This document shows, piece by piece, positions 10,465 to 19,097 of a DNA stretch of 64,000 nt. The notes beneath the pieces were generated by a model. The model saw only the letters and a program-made list of their open reading frames with translations. It ran no database searches and was not told where the DNA came from. Position numbers and translations under genes: made by a program. The first letter of the stretch is position 1. Every line of letters starts with the position of its first letter. Origin of the DNA: a virus; the IMG/VR virus record IMGVR_UViG_3300034103_001442, positions 1 to 64,000 of that record; one strand, given 5' to 3'.

Positions 10465-10793
10465 TATCTAGTGACCTGTGGCGTTACTGTCACAATACCC
10501 TCAACGAGTCTTGTAACAGCATTTGAACTACTTGTCAGTTCGCAATCATAAACGTAACGACCTGCAGTGATTGCCGCTGTTGTATTCGCGGTCATGCTGA
10601 TCGTTACGATCCCTTGTGCGGCATTAACTGAAGTGGTGAAGTTGTGTGCATTTGCTGAGGTGTAGTGTTTTCGCATTTGCGCAGCAGCGGTATACCCCGT
10701 CAAGTCCACAACGTCGCCATCGTCATTGGTGACATTAATTGACGTTGAAAAATCAGTTCCCTGATCTATTACAATGTTCGCCTTTAATGCCAC
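10464..10793 (-). CDS. Baseplate/fibre-associated Ig-like small protein (109 aa)
   Basis: Contains DQGTDFSTSINVTNDDGDVVDLTGYTAAAQMRKH and TAGRYVYDCELTSSSNAVTRLVEGIVTVTPQVTR. This pattern (fixed N-terminal 'DLTGYTA' strand, C-terminal 'YVYDVELT ... RVxEGxVTVxPxVT') is that of small phage baseplate-upper or tail-accessory beta-sandwich proteins. AATAAATA late box 24 nt upstream of the ATG at 10793. It is followed by the overlapping 80-aa gene. The family call is by motif recall, so function is only inferred as virion structural. Confidence 0.65.
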   Translation of the reverse strand: MALKANIVIDQGTDFSTSINVTNDDGDVVDLTGYTAAAQMRKHYTSANAHNFTTSVNAAQGIVTISMTANTTAAITAGRYVYDCELTSSSNAVTRLVEGIVTVTPQVTR

Positions 10794-10817
10794 CTAGTTT
10801 CTCCAAATCTTTTTTTG

Positions 10818-10825
10818 TATTTATT
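10818..10825 (-). promoter_or_regulatory. Late -10 box AATAAATA
   Basis: 24 nt upstream of the 109-aa gene start (10793), in the short intergenic gap. Confidence 0.6.
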
Positions 10826-10828
10826 AAA

Positions 10829-11437
10829 TTATGGTGCACTATCAACTTCGAAATCGATCGTGGCAGTATCAACAACTGTTCCTGTTGGTGAGTATCGTAT
10901 TTGCACTGTCAGTCCTCTGTTTACATAATTATTTGTAGCAGAAAGAGTAAATTCTCTAAGAGTTCCCAAATTCAACCAAGTTGCTGGGGTGTCACCGCCT
11001 ATTGAACCGCCACCTATGTAACCATCACCACCACCTTGTGCCGACCAAGTGACGTAAACATCAAAATCAGAAGCAGTACCGCTGACGAGCCACTCGCCTG
11101 AAATACTTACGAGGGTGCCAGAAATGTTTGTTCTATATGCCGCGCCATTATTACTCAATCTATATGTCGCAGTTGCAGTACCGCCGATACCAGATTTTGA
11201 TAAATTTTGCGCAGATTGATTGGTTATATTAATAGAGTAAGTCACACGTGCTGCGCCAAGGAAATCAAGAATTGAAATTGTACCTGATGATGGGACGTTT
11301 GGCGCGGTGTCATCACCGTCTACAATTCCAGCGCCCTTTAAATAAGCGCGCAAGTTGTTAGCAGATCCAGCAAACTCAGTTTTTATTTCACTGAATTTTA
11401 GTGGGTCGCCAGCACTGGCACTAGCCTGCAATGCCAT
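10829..11437 (-). CDS. Virion structural protein, unknown (202 aa)
   Basis: Starts MALQASASAGDPLKFSEIKTEFAG with a segment (NNLRAYLKGAGIVDGDDTAPNVPSSGTISILDFLGA) typical of marine phage tail proteins in which a short helical head is followed by a beta-rich domain (residues ~65-200). One base separates it from the 1060-aa fibre gene upstream, so the two are probably cotranscribed and coupled. No enzymatic motif is visible. A small fibre tip or accessory adhesin would fit its place directly after a long fibre, but this is inference. Confidence 0.65.
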   Translation of the reverse strand: MALQASASAGDPLKFSEIKTEFAGSANNLRAYLKGAGIVDGDDTAPNVPSSGTISILDFLGAARVTYSINITNQSAQNLSKSGIGGTATATYRLSNNGAAYRTNISGTLVSISGEWLVSGTASDFDVYVTWSAQGGGDGYIGGGSIGGDTPATWLNLGTLREFTLSATNNYVNRGLTVQIRYSPTGTVVDTATIDFEVDSAP

Positions 11438-11438
11438 T

Positions 11439-14400
11439 TCACTTACCCTCTAACTTTTTGACTTTTTCGCTGAGTTCTTTGACTGCTTGAATTAGCAGTG
11501 GGACAAGTTTATCGTAACTGACTGACTTGTATCCATCATCGTTTGTATTGACGATTTCTGGAACAACCGCCTCAACTTCTTGAGCAATGACGCCAACTTG
11601 AACTTTGTCTTTGTCTGGGTTGGTTGCGAGTTCATTCCACTTAAACTTAACACCGTTGATTTTTTCGATTGTATCAAGTGCGTTTTGAATTTCAATAATA
11701 TCTGTTTTGAGGCGGGCATCTGAGGTTGCTTGGAAGTCATTTGCGTATATGTCACCAGAAGCGTCGCGTGCTGCAACTTTACTTGCTGTTGCAGTTGTTG
11801 TAGCGTCAACCGCTACTGTATCTGCAGCAACAGTGATGTAACTACCAGCGCCAACGTTGAGTGTGACTGTGCCTGAAGAGGTTATTGTACCGCCGCCAGT
11901 CAAACCGTTTCCTGCAGTAATACCAACGCTGGTTACAGTACCAGCATTTGTGGTGTATCCTGCCGAGCCAGTTACTGCAGTCACACGACCATAAGCGTCA
12001 ACTGTAATTGCACTAATACCCGAGGTGTAACTTGCTGCACCTGCGCCAGCCGTAGCGAGTGAGAATGTTCTAGCAGCAGAACCGTTATAAGTTCCTGCGC
12101 TAGTCAAACCTGTTCCTGCAGTTAGGGCATTTGTTACAGAACCAGCACTTGTTGCAAAGTTGACACTAATGCTACCACGAGCCGCTAGGTAGTTAGTTCC
12201 ATTGCTGTCAGTGCCCCACAAATATAACGGTGAATTGCTAGAATTAGTATAGTTAAAATTCTGACCGTCGACAGTGTCTGCGTTGCCTGCGCTTGATGCA
12301 CTGGCTGCGCTTGATGCATAAGCAACATACATACTAGAAGGTTCAATGTAACCTAGAGTGCCGCCAACAGCCTGATTGTTATAAACATAACGACCATAAG
12401 TGGCGGTGTTGGCGGTGTTGGCACTTAATGCACTAGACGAACTACCAGAACTTGTGGCATAACCAACGTTTACATCAGCGATATTCCAAGAATAATATGT
12501 TAAATTGTCATTTGTACCCAGTAATCTTGTTGGGTTCAAACTGCCAATTGTATTGGAAATGTCGATTGCAGTACCATCTGATCTTCTTGGGTATGCGCGA
12601 CCATCTGTGGTTATATAACCATTTGGATTAGTTGAGTTATATGGAGTATAACCCAATGCAGCTGTTACCATTCCACTGGTAATGCCACTGATGTATGAGT
12701 TAGGATTGGTTGAGTTATATGGAGTATAACCCAATGCAGCTGTTACCATTCCACTGGTAATGCCGCTAATGTATGAGTTAGGATTGGTTGAATTGTATGG
12801 GGTGTATCCTAGCGCAGCTGTTACCATTCCACTGGTAATGCCGCTAATGTATGAGTTAGGATTTGAAGCGGCGTATGCGCCAATTTCTGCCAAAGACCAG
12901 GAAACATCGCCACTACCATTTACAGACTTACCAGTGCTGCCGATTGTGATTGTTCTAGTAGTACCCCAAGTTGCAGTAGTAATATCACCGCTACCATTAA
13001 AGGATGTGCCATTGATATTTCTTGCTGTTTGTAAAGTCGTTGCTGTTGTAGCATTACCACTCAGTGCACCAATGAACGTTCCAGCAACTAGGTTTTGCGC
13101 CCCGAGAGTCCAACGGAGATTTGCCTCATCCCAAAGGAATGATACAGTTGTTGATGAACCGCGATTAACTTCAAACCCAGCATTTTGACTTGGCGCCCCT
13201 GAATGGTCTGCATTCAATGTGATGATGTTATCGCCAATGTTCAATGTTTGCGTGTTGATGTACGTTGTTGTGCCACTTACAGTCAAGTTACCACTGACTG
13301 TCATATTTCCGAATGTTACGGTGTCAGTTGTTCTGACGCTTTGATCCATTCTATATGGTAAACGAGCCTCAGCAAGAGTGCCATTGATAATGTTTGTAGC
13401 ATTTGCGGCAAACACTGTAGCATTAGTATATGCTGTTCCCGCTACACTTGTCGCATAATTCGCAACACTTGTATTAGCAGCATTTGTATATGATACTGAG
13501 TTTGAATATGCTGTTGCCGCCTGACCAGCCGCATATGACTGGGTTGATAAACCCAAGCCACTAATGAAATTTGTATTGCTTATTTTACGATAGAAACCGT
13601 CAGTTGTATTCGTTACAATGACATTACCGATTGTTGGAGTTTCAGCAGCAGCAGTTTGATTGAAATAAGAGGCATACAAATAGCCTTCAGCAGTGCGAAC
13701 CGCAACAGTGCTTCCAGTGTCTGATGTGCTTGTATTGTATCCATCAAGCAGGTCAGCATCCAAGTTTGAGGATGAACCATCAACGGTCAAAAGTTTTGAA
13801 AGAATATTTGAGGCTGTATCTGGTGGTGGGTTTGGAACCGCCCAGAGATAATTACCAGCATTATCAGTACTCAAAATGTAAGTGTAAGCAAACCCAGTTG
13901 TTGTATTTACTGATACTGAGTTTGCAAGATTTACGAATGCGTTTGTTCTTGTTGTTTGACCAGTGCCGCCATAAAGCACTGGAAGAACACCGTTGGTTAC
14001 GGCTGAGGCGTTTACAAACAAGCCTTGTGTATTTGAGAACAAACCAGCATTTAGAGGAACTGATATTGTTGGATTTCCTGAAACGCCATCGCCATTTGTT
14101 ACTGTTATAGTGCTATCACCTGCAGTAATTGTTCTAGTGTTACCTGCAGCAGCACCAGTTCTTACAACGATGCCTGTTGTTGTCAATCCATAAACGTTAT
14201 TTGCGTTTGTTGTTGTAGCAGAAACACCCAGTGAGTTGATTGTAACTACCCCAGCAACCACAATTGAGTTGGCGGCAATTACATCGCGGGCATTAACATC
14301 CCATTGAGTTGATGCTGTACCGAGTGGAATACCATTGCTTACTGGATTTAAACGACCATAAACGATGTTATTTCCCGTATGGGTGTCAAATGTTGAAGTT

Positions 14401-14621
14401 GTATCACCGATCACCCTACCATTAGCATTTGGCAAAAAGTTCCCGCTGATTGTAGTTCTAGCGAGTGAGGTGTTTCCAGTTACGGCAAGATTTGCTGATA
14501 CACTGGCATCGCCTGTGACAGAGGTGTTTGCTCTCAAGTCAACTGCGTTAGCATTAACTACACGCAGGTCACCACCACTTACGGTTAGACCATTATCAAC
14601 TTTGAATACGTTATTTGCCAT
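11439..14621 (-). CDS. Tail fibre with C-terminal S74 intramolecular chaperone (1060 aa)
   Basis: N-terminus MANNVFKVDNGLTVSGGDLRVVNANAV, then beta-rich repeats, a shared fibre domain (MDQSVRTTDTVTFGNMTVSGNLTVSGTT, residues ~420-440), three perfect-length copies of a 26-residue unit (SYISGITSGMVTAALGYTPY, residues ~588-665), and a C-terminal Peptidase_S74 chaperone of ~95 residues: SDARLKTDI with Ser and Lys five apart, GVIAQEVEAVVPEIV and a closing coiled coil (VKELSEKVKKLEGK). Self-cleavage before the Ser during trimerisation is expected for this family. Second S74 fibre in the window, with a different repeat body from the 1872-aa one. Confidence 0.82.
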   Translation of the reverse strand: MANNVFKVDNGLTVSGGDLRVVNANAVDLRANTSVTGDASVSANLAVTGNTSLARTTISGNFLPNANGRVIGDTTSTFDTHTGNNIVYGRLNPVSNGIPLGTASTQWDVNARDVIAANSIVVAGVVTINSLGVSATTTNANNVYGLTTTGIVVRTGAAAGNTRTITAGDSTITVTNGDGVSGNPTISVPLNAGLFSNTQGLFVNASAVTNGVLPVLYGGTGQTTRTNAFVNLANSVSVNTTTGFAYTYILSTDNAGNYLWAVPNPPPDTASNILSKLLTVDGSSSNLDADLLDGYNTSTSDTGSTVAVRTAEGYLYASYFNQTAAAETPTIGNVIVTNTTDGFYRKISNTNFISGLGLSTQSYAAGQAATAYSNSVSYTNAANTSVANYATSVAGTAYTNATVFAANATNIINGTLAEARLPYRMDQSVRTTDTVTFGNMTVSGNLTVSGTTTYINTQTLNIGDNIITLNADHSGAPSQNAGFEVNRGSSTTVSFLWDEANLRWTLGAQNLVAGTFIGALSGNATTATTLQTARNINGTSFNGSGDITTATWGTTRTITIGSTGKSVNGSGDVSWSLAEIGAYAASNPNSYISGITSGMVTAALGYTPYNSTNPNSYISGITSGMVTAALGYTPYNSTNPNSYISGITSGMVTAALGYTPYNSTNPNGYITTDGRAYPRRSDGTAIDISNTIGSLNPTRLLGTNDNLTYYSWNIADVNVGYATSSGSSSSALSANTANTATYGRYVYNNQAVGGTLGYIEPSSMYVAYASSAASASSAGNADTVDGQNFNYTNSSNSPLYLWGTDSNGTNYLAARGSISVNFATSAGSVTNALTAGTGLTSAGTYNGSAARTFSLATAGAGAASYTSGISAITVDAYGRVTAVTGSAGYTTNAGTVTSVGITAGNGLTGGGTITSSGTVTLNVGAGSYITVAADTVAVDATTTATASKVAARDASGDIYANDFQATSDARLKTDIIEIQNALDTIEKINGVKFKWNELATNPDKDKVQVGVIAQEVEAVVPEIVNTNDDGYKSVSYDKLVPLLIQAVKELSEKVKKLEGK
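12627..12860 (-). repeat. Three tandem 78-bp in-frame repeats in the 1060-aa fibre gene
   Basis: Units at 12627-12704, 12705-12782 and 12783-12860 are near identical at DNA level, each coding 26 residues containing SYISGITSGMVTAALGYTPY. The unit length is a multiple of three, so copy number can change without a frameshift. The low divergence between units points to recent duplication. Confidence 0.9.
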
Positions 14622-14628
14622 GGCTACC

Positions 14629-16773
14629 TTACTTTATTAAATTTGCTACAACTTTTGTTGATGAATTTGCTGTTGTCTGTATAAATTTCAATTCAACGTT
14701 AGCATTATTTATCGCCGCAGTGTATGTACCAAGTGGTGATACACCATTATTTGCGGCTGGTGGTGATGCTACAGTGCCATACACTGAAACATAAGCATCA
14801 GTACCATTATGAGCAACAACCATTTCTGAAATTTGAGTGCTGGTTCCGTTTTTAATTTGTACAGTCAACTTACCTGTTGAATATGTCGCTTTAGGGAAAT
14901 CATAGATCAACAATGCTGTACCAGTTGTTGCACCCAAGTCAGCATTAGCAGAAACTTGAATTACATACTCATTTTGAATTGTTACAGCATTTCCGAATGA
15001 AGAAGTTCCTGTTACACTCAGGGTGTTTGAAAGTGTTGTCGCTCCGAGAACTGCCAATGTGCCATCAGTGTCAATCGCTGTTGACGTGATGGCGGTGTTT
15101 ACAGTCGAGTTACCGACATTAATTCTGGTTGTCGTCAAGTTGACATTTGTACCAACGTTCATAGCAACGGAGGCATTTGCAGTCGTGGTATTGAGTGCAG
15201 CGTTGAACGTACCCAAGCCAGCAACGGTCATTGTGTTACTGAACGTTGCAGAATTTGTTACTGCAATTGTATTGCTAAATGTTGCAGCACCAGCAACGGA
15301 TAACGTGTTACTGAATGTACCAGTGTTTGTTACTGCGATTGTGTTGCTAAAGGTTGCTGCCCCAGTTACACCCAGCGTGTTTGCCATTGTTGTAGCGCCA
15401 GTGATTGCCACTGTGTTACTAAATGTCGCAGTATTTGTAACTGCTAGGGTGTTACTGAAAGTACCTGCTCCAGTCACACCCAAAGTGTTGGCGAGTGTTG
15501 CTGCACCAGTTACTGCGATTGTGTTACTGAAACTTGCTGAGTTAACAACGGTCATATTTGCATTGACTGTTGTTCTTCCACCACCAGTGGTGTTTGTAAT
15601 TACAAGGTTGGCAGTCGTTGTCAGCGCAGTTTCATTGAGTATCAAAGTATTTGCGCCAGCCGCGATATAGAGTGAGGTGGCGTTGGCGATCAAATTCGCA
15701 CCAACTGAAACGGCTGTGCTATTTACAGTCGAAATTCCAGTGCGGAAAGCAGTTGGGGTTACGTTTGAAGTTCCTGCTGCGCCAGTGACACTGAGGAAAC
15801 TTGTATTGACGAATGTATTTGAGGTTGCGCCAACAATATCAAGCGTGCCCTCGGTGAGCGTAGAAGTTTCAGTTGCGCTTCTAATTACGACTGATGTTTT
15901 GTCAACCGTGGTATTATCCGTGGCGTCGCCAACTCTTAATTGAGTCGCTGTAGCAACGAGGTTTGCCCCAACAGAAACTGCAATAGTGTTTACTGTCGAA
16001 ATGCCTGTTTTGAAACTGATATGATCGACGTTTGCTGATGACGTTGCTGTGGCTACGCTCAACAAAGTTGAATTTGCTAATGCATTTACTGTAGAGTTAC
16101 CACTCAAAAATCTTTCAACAGAAACTGAAGTTGAATGTATTGCATTGCTGATCAACAATACTGTATTACTTAAAACAGAATTGTCAGTCGCGCTGCCAAT
16201 ATAAAGGTGCGATGCGTTAGCAATAACATTTGCGCCAACCGCTACAGCAACAGTGTTTACCAAACTAATTCCAGTTCTGAAACTGATTGGGTTGACATTG
16301 GCTGATGATGTTGAATTTGCGATTGAAATAACTGTTGAGTTGGCGATAGTGTTGATTGTGCTATTACCAACAAGCAAACGACCTTCAGTCAATGAGGCTG
16401 AATGGATTGAGTTACTGATTAATTTGATTGATGAATTTGACAGTGCATTAACTGTATTATTACCAATCAAAACGTTAAGATTGGCGCTGCCAGCTGATGA
16501 ATTAGCAAAAACCGTATTTGTAGTAACTGTAAGGGCTGTAAAACCGCCAGTAACGTTACCACCGCGTAGTGTATCGGTTACTACAATATGGTTTGCGCCC
16601 ATCGTACCCCACAGTTGCGCAGTGCGTGGGAAAGCAGAGTTTCCTGTATTCGCATAAGTGGTATTGGCGGTGATAATTTCAGTAGAAAGTGAATTCAATA
16701 ATTCATTTGTCAGTAACAGCCAATTTTCAAAACTGTCTGACAGAATTTCTACATTTGCTACTTGTCTTGCCAT
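14629..16773 (-). CDS. Repetitive fibre-like virion protein (714 aa)
   Basis: Begins MARQVANVEILSDSFENWLLLTNELLNSLSTEIITAN, a start seen in fibre-like proteins of marine T4-like phages. Two repeat zones follow: ~90-residue units (NTVAVAVGANVIANASHLYIG, residues ~120-380) and a run of 12-residue units (AATFSNTIAVTN, TGTFSNTLSVAG) at ~420-540. The C-terminus shares the block DFPKATYSTGKLTVQIKNG with the 278-aa protein. Such repeats are typical of extended beta-helical fibres. Its start overlaps the stop of the 62-aa coiled-coil gene by one base. Virion role inferred, attachment site unknown. Confidence 0.72.
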   Translation of the reverse strand: MARQVANVEILSDSFENWLLLTNELLNSLSTEIITANTTYANTGNSAFPRTAQLWGTMGANHIVVTDTLRGGNVTGGFTALTVTTNTVFANSSAGSANLNVLIGNNTVNALSNSSIKLISNSIHSASLTEGRLLVGNSTINTIANSTVISIANSTSSANVNPISFRTGISLVNTVAVAVGANVIANASHLYIGSATDNSVLSNTVLLISNAIHSTSVSVERFLSGNSTVNALANSTLLSVATATSSANVDHISFKTGISTVNTIAVSVGANLVATATQLRVGDATDNTTVDKTSVVIRSATETSTLTEGTLDIVGATSNTFVNTSFLSVTGAAGTSNVTPTAFRTGISTVNSTAVSVGANLIANATSLYIAAGANTLILNETALTTTANLVITNTTGGGRTTVNANMTVVNSASFSNTIAVTGAATLANTLGVTGAGTFSNTLAVTNTATFSNTVAITGATTMANTLGVTGAATFSNTIAVTNTGTFSNTLSVAGAATFSNTIAVTNSATFSNTMTVAGLGTFNAALNTTTANASVAMNVGTNVNLTTTRINVGNSTVNTAITSTAIDTDGTLAVLGATTLSNTLSVTGTSSFGNAVTIQNEYVIQVSANADLGATTGTALLIYDFPKATYSTGKLTVQIKNGTSTQISEMVVAHNGTDAYVSVYGTVASPPAANNGVSPLGTYTAAINNANVELKFIQTTANSSTKVVANLIK

Positions 16774-16961
16774 TATCCGTTTCCGTTAATTAATGCTTTT
16801 AATTGTTTTAATTCTTTCTCTAAAAGGTCAACTCTTCTTTCAAGTTCTTTGTTTCTTTTAGCAGCAGCACGAGCAGCCAAAATCTTTTTGTATTCTGCCT
16901 CTTCATTATTTATCACCATCTCATTAATTGTTTTTTTGATACTATCAGTTATATCGTACAT
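16773..16961 (-). CDS. Small coiled-coil protein (62 aa)
   Basis: A short acidic/basic protein (MYDITDSIKKTINEMVINNEEAEYKK ... RRVDLLEKELKQLKALINGNG) whose C-terminal half is a clear heptad coiled coil. The ATG at 16961 overlaps the stop codon of the 696-aa gene by one base, and its own stop overlaps the next start by one base, so it sits in a tight translational chain of virion genes. This makes it likely real despite its size. It may be an oligomerisation or fibre-assembly cofactor; function unknown. Confidence 0.65.
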   Translation of the reverse strand: MYDITDSIKKTINEMVINNEEAEYKKILAARAAAKRNKELERRVDLLEKELKQLKALINGNG

Positions 16962-19051
16962 TATGCTGAAGTTGCAATTGCTTGCAGACTGTCCACTTTA
17001 GGGATAGAATAACTGTTATTGGTCAACAATACAATTTTGATTTGATACATGTTGAACTTATCAACCTCTTGGTTTGAAGATGTTGTATAATATCTTGCGA
17101 CATTGTCACTTGCGATATTGTTAAATGCGATTGTCTTATATTTCAACAAATCAATAGATGGGTTTGTTGGAATGTTGACATTTGAGATCAGTTTGTTCAA
17201 CTCTAGTGATGTGCTGTTGGCGCTGATGACTTTAAACACTTCATGATTTTGAGGAATTGATGGATCATACAATCTAACCAAATCATTTGCGGCAACGTTT
17301 GAACTGATATCAGTTCCAGTTGCGACATTCGCGCTTGCTGGATTTACAGTAAATGTTGAATCGACATTATATCTGATTGCTGGATACTGTGGTAAACCGT
17401 AAGTGTATTCGATTAAATTTCTCTCATCATCTTCGCGGCTGTATTTGTCATTATTGTTTTTCAGTTCAAGTGGTGTCCATGCCTTATCATCAAATGATTC
17501 GTTTTCAGCGCCAGTGTTTTGAATTTTAGCATACACTCTAACTTCAGTTCCAAATGGACGGTAGGCTTTTACATATACAACCAAGTCTTCAGCATATCTT
17601 TTTTCTTCAAGTTGATATTTGATTGAGATGTATTTGGATTTTGCCAGACCGTTTTTGTCAATCTCGGTATCATAATCTTCAATACCACCCCTTGTCTCAG
17701 TGTATGTATTGTTTACATCATATGTATGCATAAAGAGGTCGAGATCATCGCCGCTTATATACGGAACACTGAACAGGTTTGTATTTGAAGCACTTACTGT
17801 GAATGAAAGATTAGCAACTGCTGACTTTTTATTTGTTCCAAACAAATTGCTACCAACAACTTCATCTGAACGAGATAAAACATAACTTTTTTCAGAAACT
17901 TTATTTTGTTTCTGGTTTTCTAAATTTGAAAACGATGCTGCAATATTGTTTGCAGTATTTGCAAACTTGTATTGGACTGAATATGTAGATGTTGATGGAT
18001 TTCCGATCTTAAACTCTGGACGGAAAGCATCAACCGCATATCTATCAATTGAAGAAATTGTTGCAGTTGCACCGCTTATTTGACCCTTGAGTGAGCCAGC
18101 AGCAGCAAATTTGAAAGTTGAGTTTGCTGCATTTGAATCGACAAGGTGAAGTTTCTTTGCTGGGTAACTCACATAACAAACTTTACCCATTGGTGGCACT
18201 GAGAATCCAATTGATGCGTTTGTGAAACTTGGTGCCCTATCAACAGTCATTGAAGTGTTGTTGGCGATTCTTTCGATGGTTAATACATCAATTGTGCCGC
18301 CACTTTCAATTACAATTTTATCGCCCGCAGAAAAATTGGTCAAAGTTGTTCCAGTGCCAGTCAAAGTTCTGCTTGTGCTAGAAACACTGAGTGTTCCAGT
18401 TGAGTTTGCTGTAACTTGATAAACAGACTCACCACCCTTGAAAACCCCAGTGAAAGTTCCGAAAGTGAAAAATTCATAGTTTTTGTTTACGAGGTTAACA
18501 CTTCCTGTTGTCCCAGTAAACTTGGCAATGTTGATCTTTAATTTCAAGTCTCTATCATCAAACTTCAAAAATCCATTTGTATTATTTGAGCGATACAGTT
18601 CACCATCAAAACGTGACTGGGCTCCTGGTGATGGTGTTCCTGTTGGACCAGACTCATCAACCAAACGGTCTCCCTGTTTATTTACCCAAATGTCAAATGC
18701 TGGGTCAGAAAACTTTATCACCAAACCGTAAGTTTTACCAGCAGTGATTACTAGTGGATTTCTGAAAGAAAATCTAGTTGCTGATGAAGCATTTGCTGTC
18801 GTGTTGATCAACTCATAATCAATGATAGAAATTGAATCTCTAACAACACGTTGCGGTGTTGGACCGCCATCAGCAGTTACATCACAAAGCCAAATTGTAA
18901 CTGATGGTTTCGCGCTACCACTAGCATTTGTTGTAAGAGATGGCTTTGCCTTAAAATAAAGATCAATAGAAGTCAACATGACTTCCGCAGAATTATTTAC
19001 ACGATCTCTGTTTATTGAAAATGTTTGAATGTAATCAAATACTGCAGACAT
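16961..19051 (-). CDS. Large structural protein (696 aa), baseplate/fibre region
   Basis: Starts MSAVFDYIQTFSINRDRVNNSAEVMLTSIDLYFKAKPS; a conserved N-terminal domain with KPSVTIWLCDVTADGGPTPQRVVRDS (about residues 45-75) and TAGKTYGLVIKFSD is followed by beta-rich sequence. Proteins with this beginning occur in marine T4-like phages directly after the DUF4815 protein and are annotated only as structural. It occupies roughly the place of T4 gp10-gp12 in the baseplate order but no direct similarity to those is visible. AATAAATA late box 21 nt upstream of the start. Confidence 0.72.
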   Translation of the reverse strand: MSAVFDYIQTFSINRDRVNNSAEVMLTSIDLYFKAKPSLTTNASGSAKPSVTIWLCDVTADGGPTPQRVVRDSISIIDYELINTTANASSATRFSFRNPLVITAGKTYGLVIKFSDPAFDIWVNKQGDRLVDESGPTGTPSPGAQSRFDGELYRSNNTNGFLKFDDRDLKLKINIAKFTGTTGSVNLVNKNYEFFTFGTFTGVFKGGESVYQVTANSTGTLSVSSTSRTLTGTGTTLTNFSAGDKIVIESGGTIDVLTIERIANNTSMTVDRAPSFTNASIGFSVPPMGKVCYVSYPAKKLHLVDSNAANSTFKFAAAGSLKGQISGATATISSIDRYAVDAFRPEFKIGNPSTSTYSVQYKFANTANNIAASFSNLENQKQNKVSEKSYVLSRSDEVVGSNLFGTNKKSAVANLSFTVSASNTNLFSVPYISGDDLDLFMHTYDVNNTYTETRGGIEDYDTEIDKNGLAKSKYISIKYQLEEKRYAEDLVVYVKAYRPFGTEVRVYAKIQNTGAENESFDDKAWTPLELKNNNDKYSREDDERNLIEYTYGLPQYPAIRYNVDSTFTVNPASANVATGTDISSNVAANDLVRLYDPSIPQNHEVFKVISANSTSLELNKLISNVNIPTNPSIDLLKYKTIAFNNIASDNVARYYTTSSNQEVDKFNMYQIKIVLLTNNSYSIPKVDSLQAIATSA

Positions 19052-19072
19052 TATTGGACTTCCTTTTTCGTG

Positions 19073-19080
19073 TATTTATT
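19073..19080 (-). promoter_or_regulatory. Late -10 box AATAAATA
   Basis: 21 nt upstream of the 696-aa gene start (19051), in the 46-bp gap after the DUF4815 gene. Confidence 0.6.
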
Positions 19081-19097
19081 CATTTTAACTACCACTA

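Noticed and set aside
12627-12860. CRISPR array
   Set aside because: Units are contiguous, 78 bp and in frame within a fibre gene; there are no spacers.
15023-15670. 215-codon plus-strand open frame opposite the 714-aa fibre gene
   Set aside because: Val/Pro/Leu-rich mirror of the Asn/Thr repeats in the real gene; no ribosome binding site or domain.
1-16773. Diversity-generating retroelement acting on fibres
   Set aside because: No reverse transcriptase gene and no adenine-biased template/variable repeat pair seen in the window.
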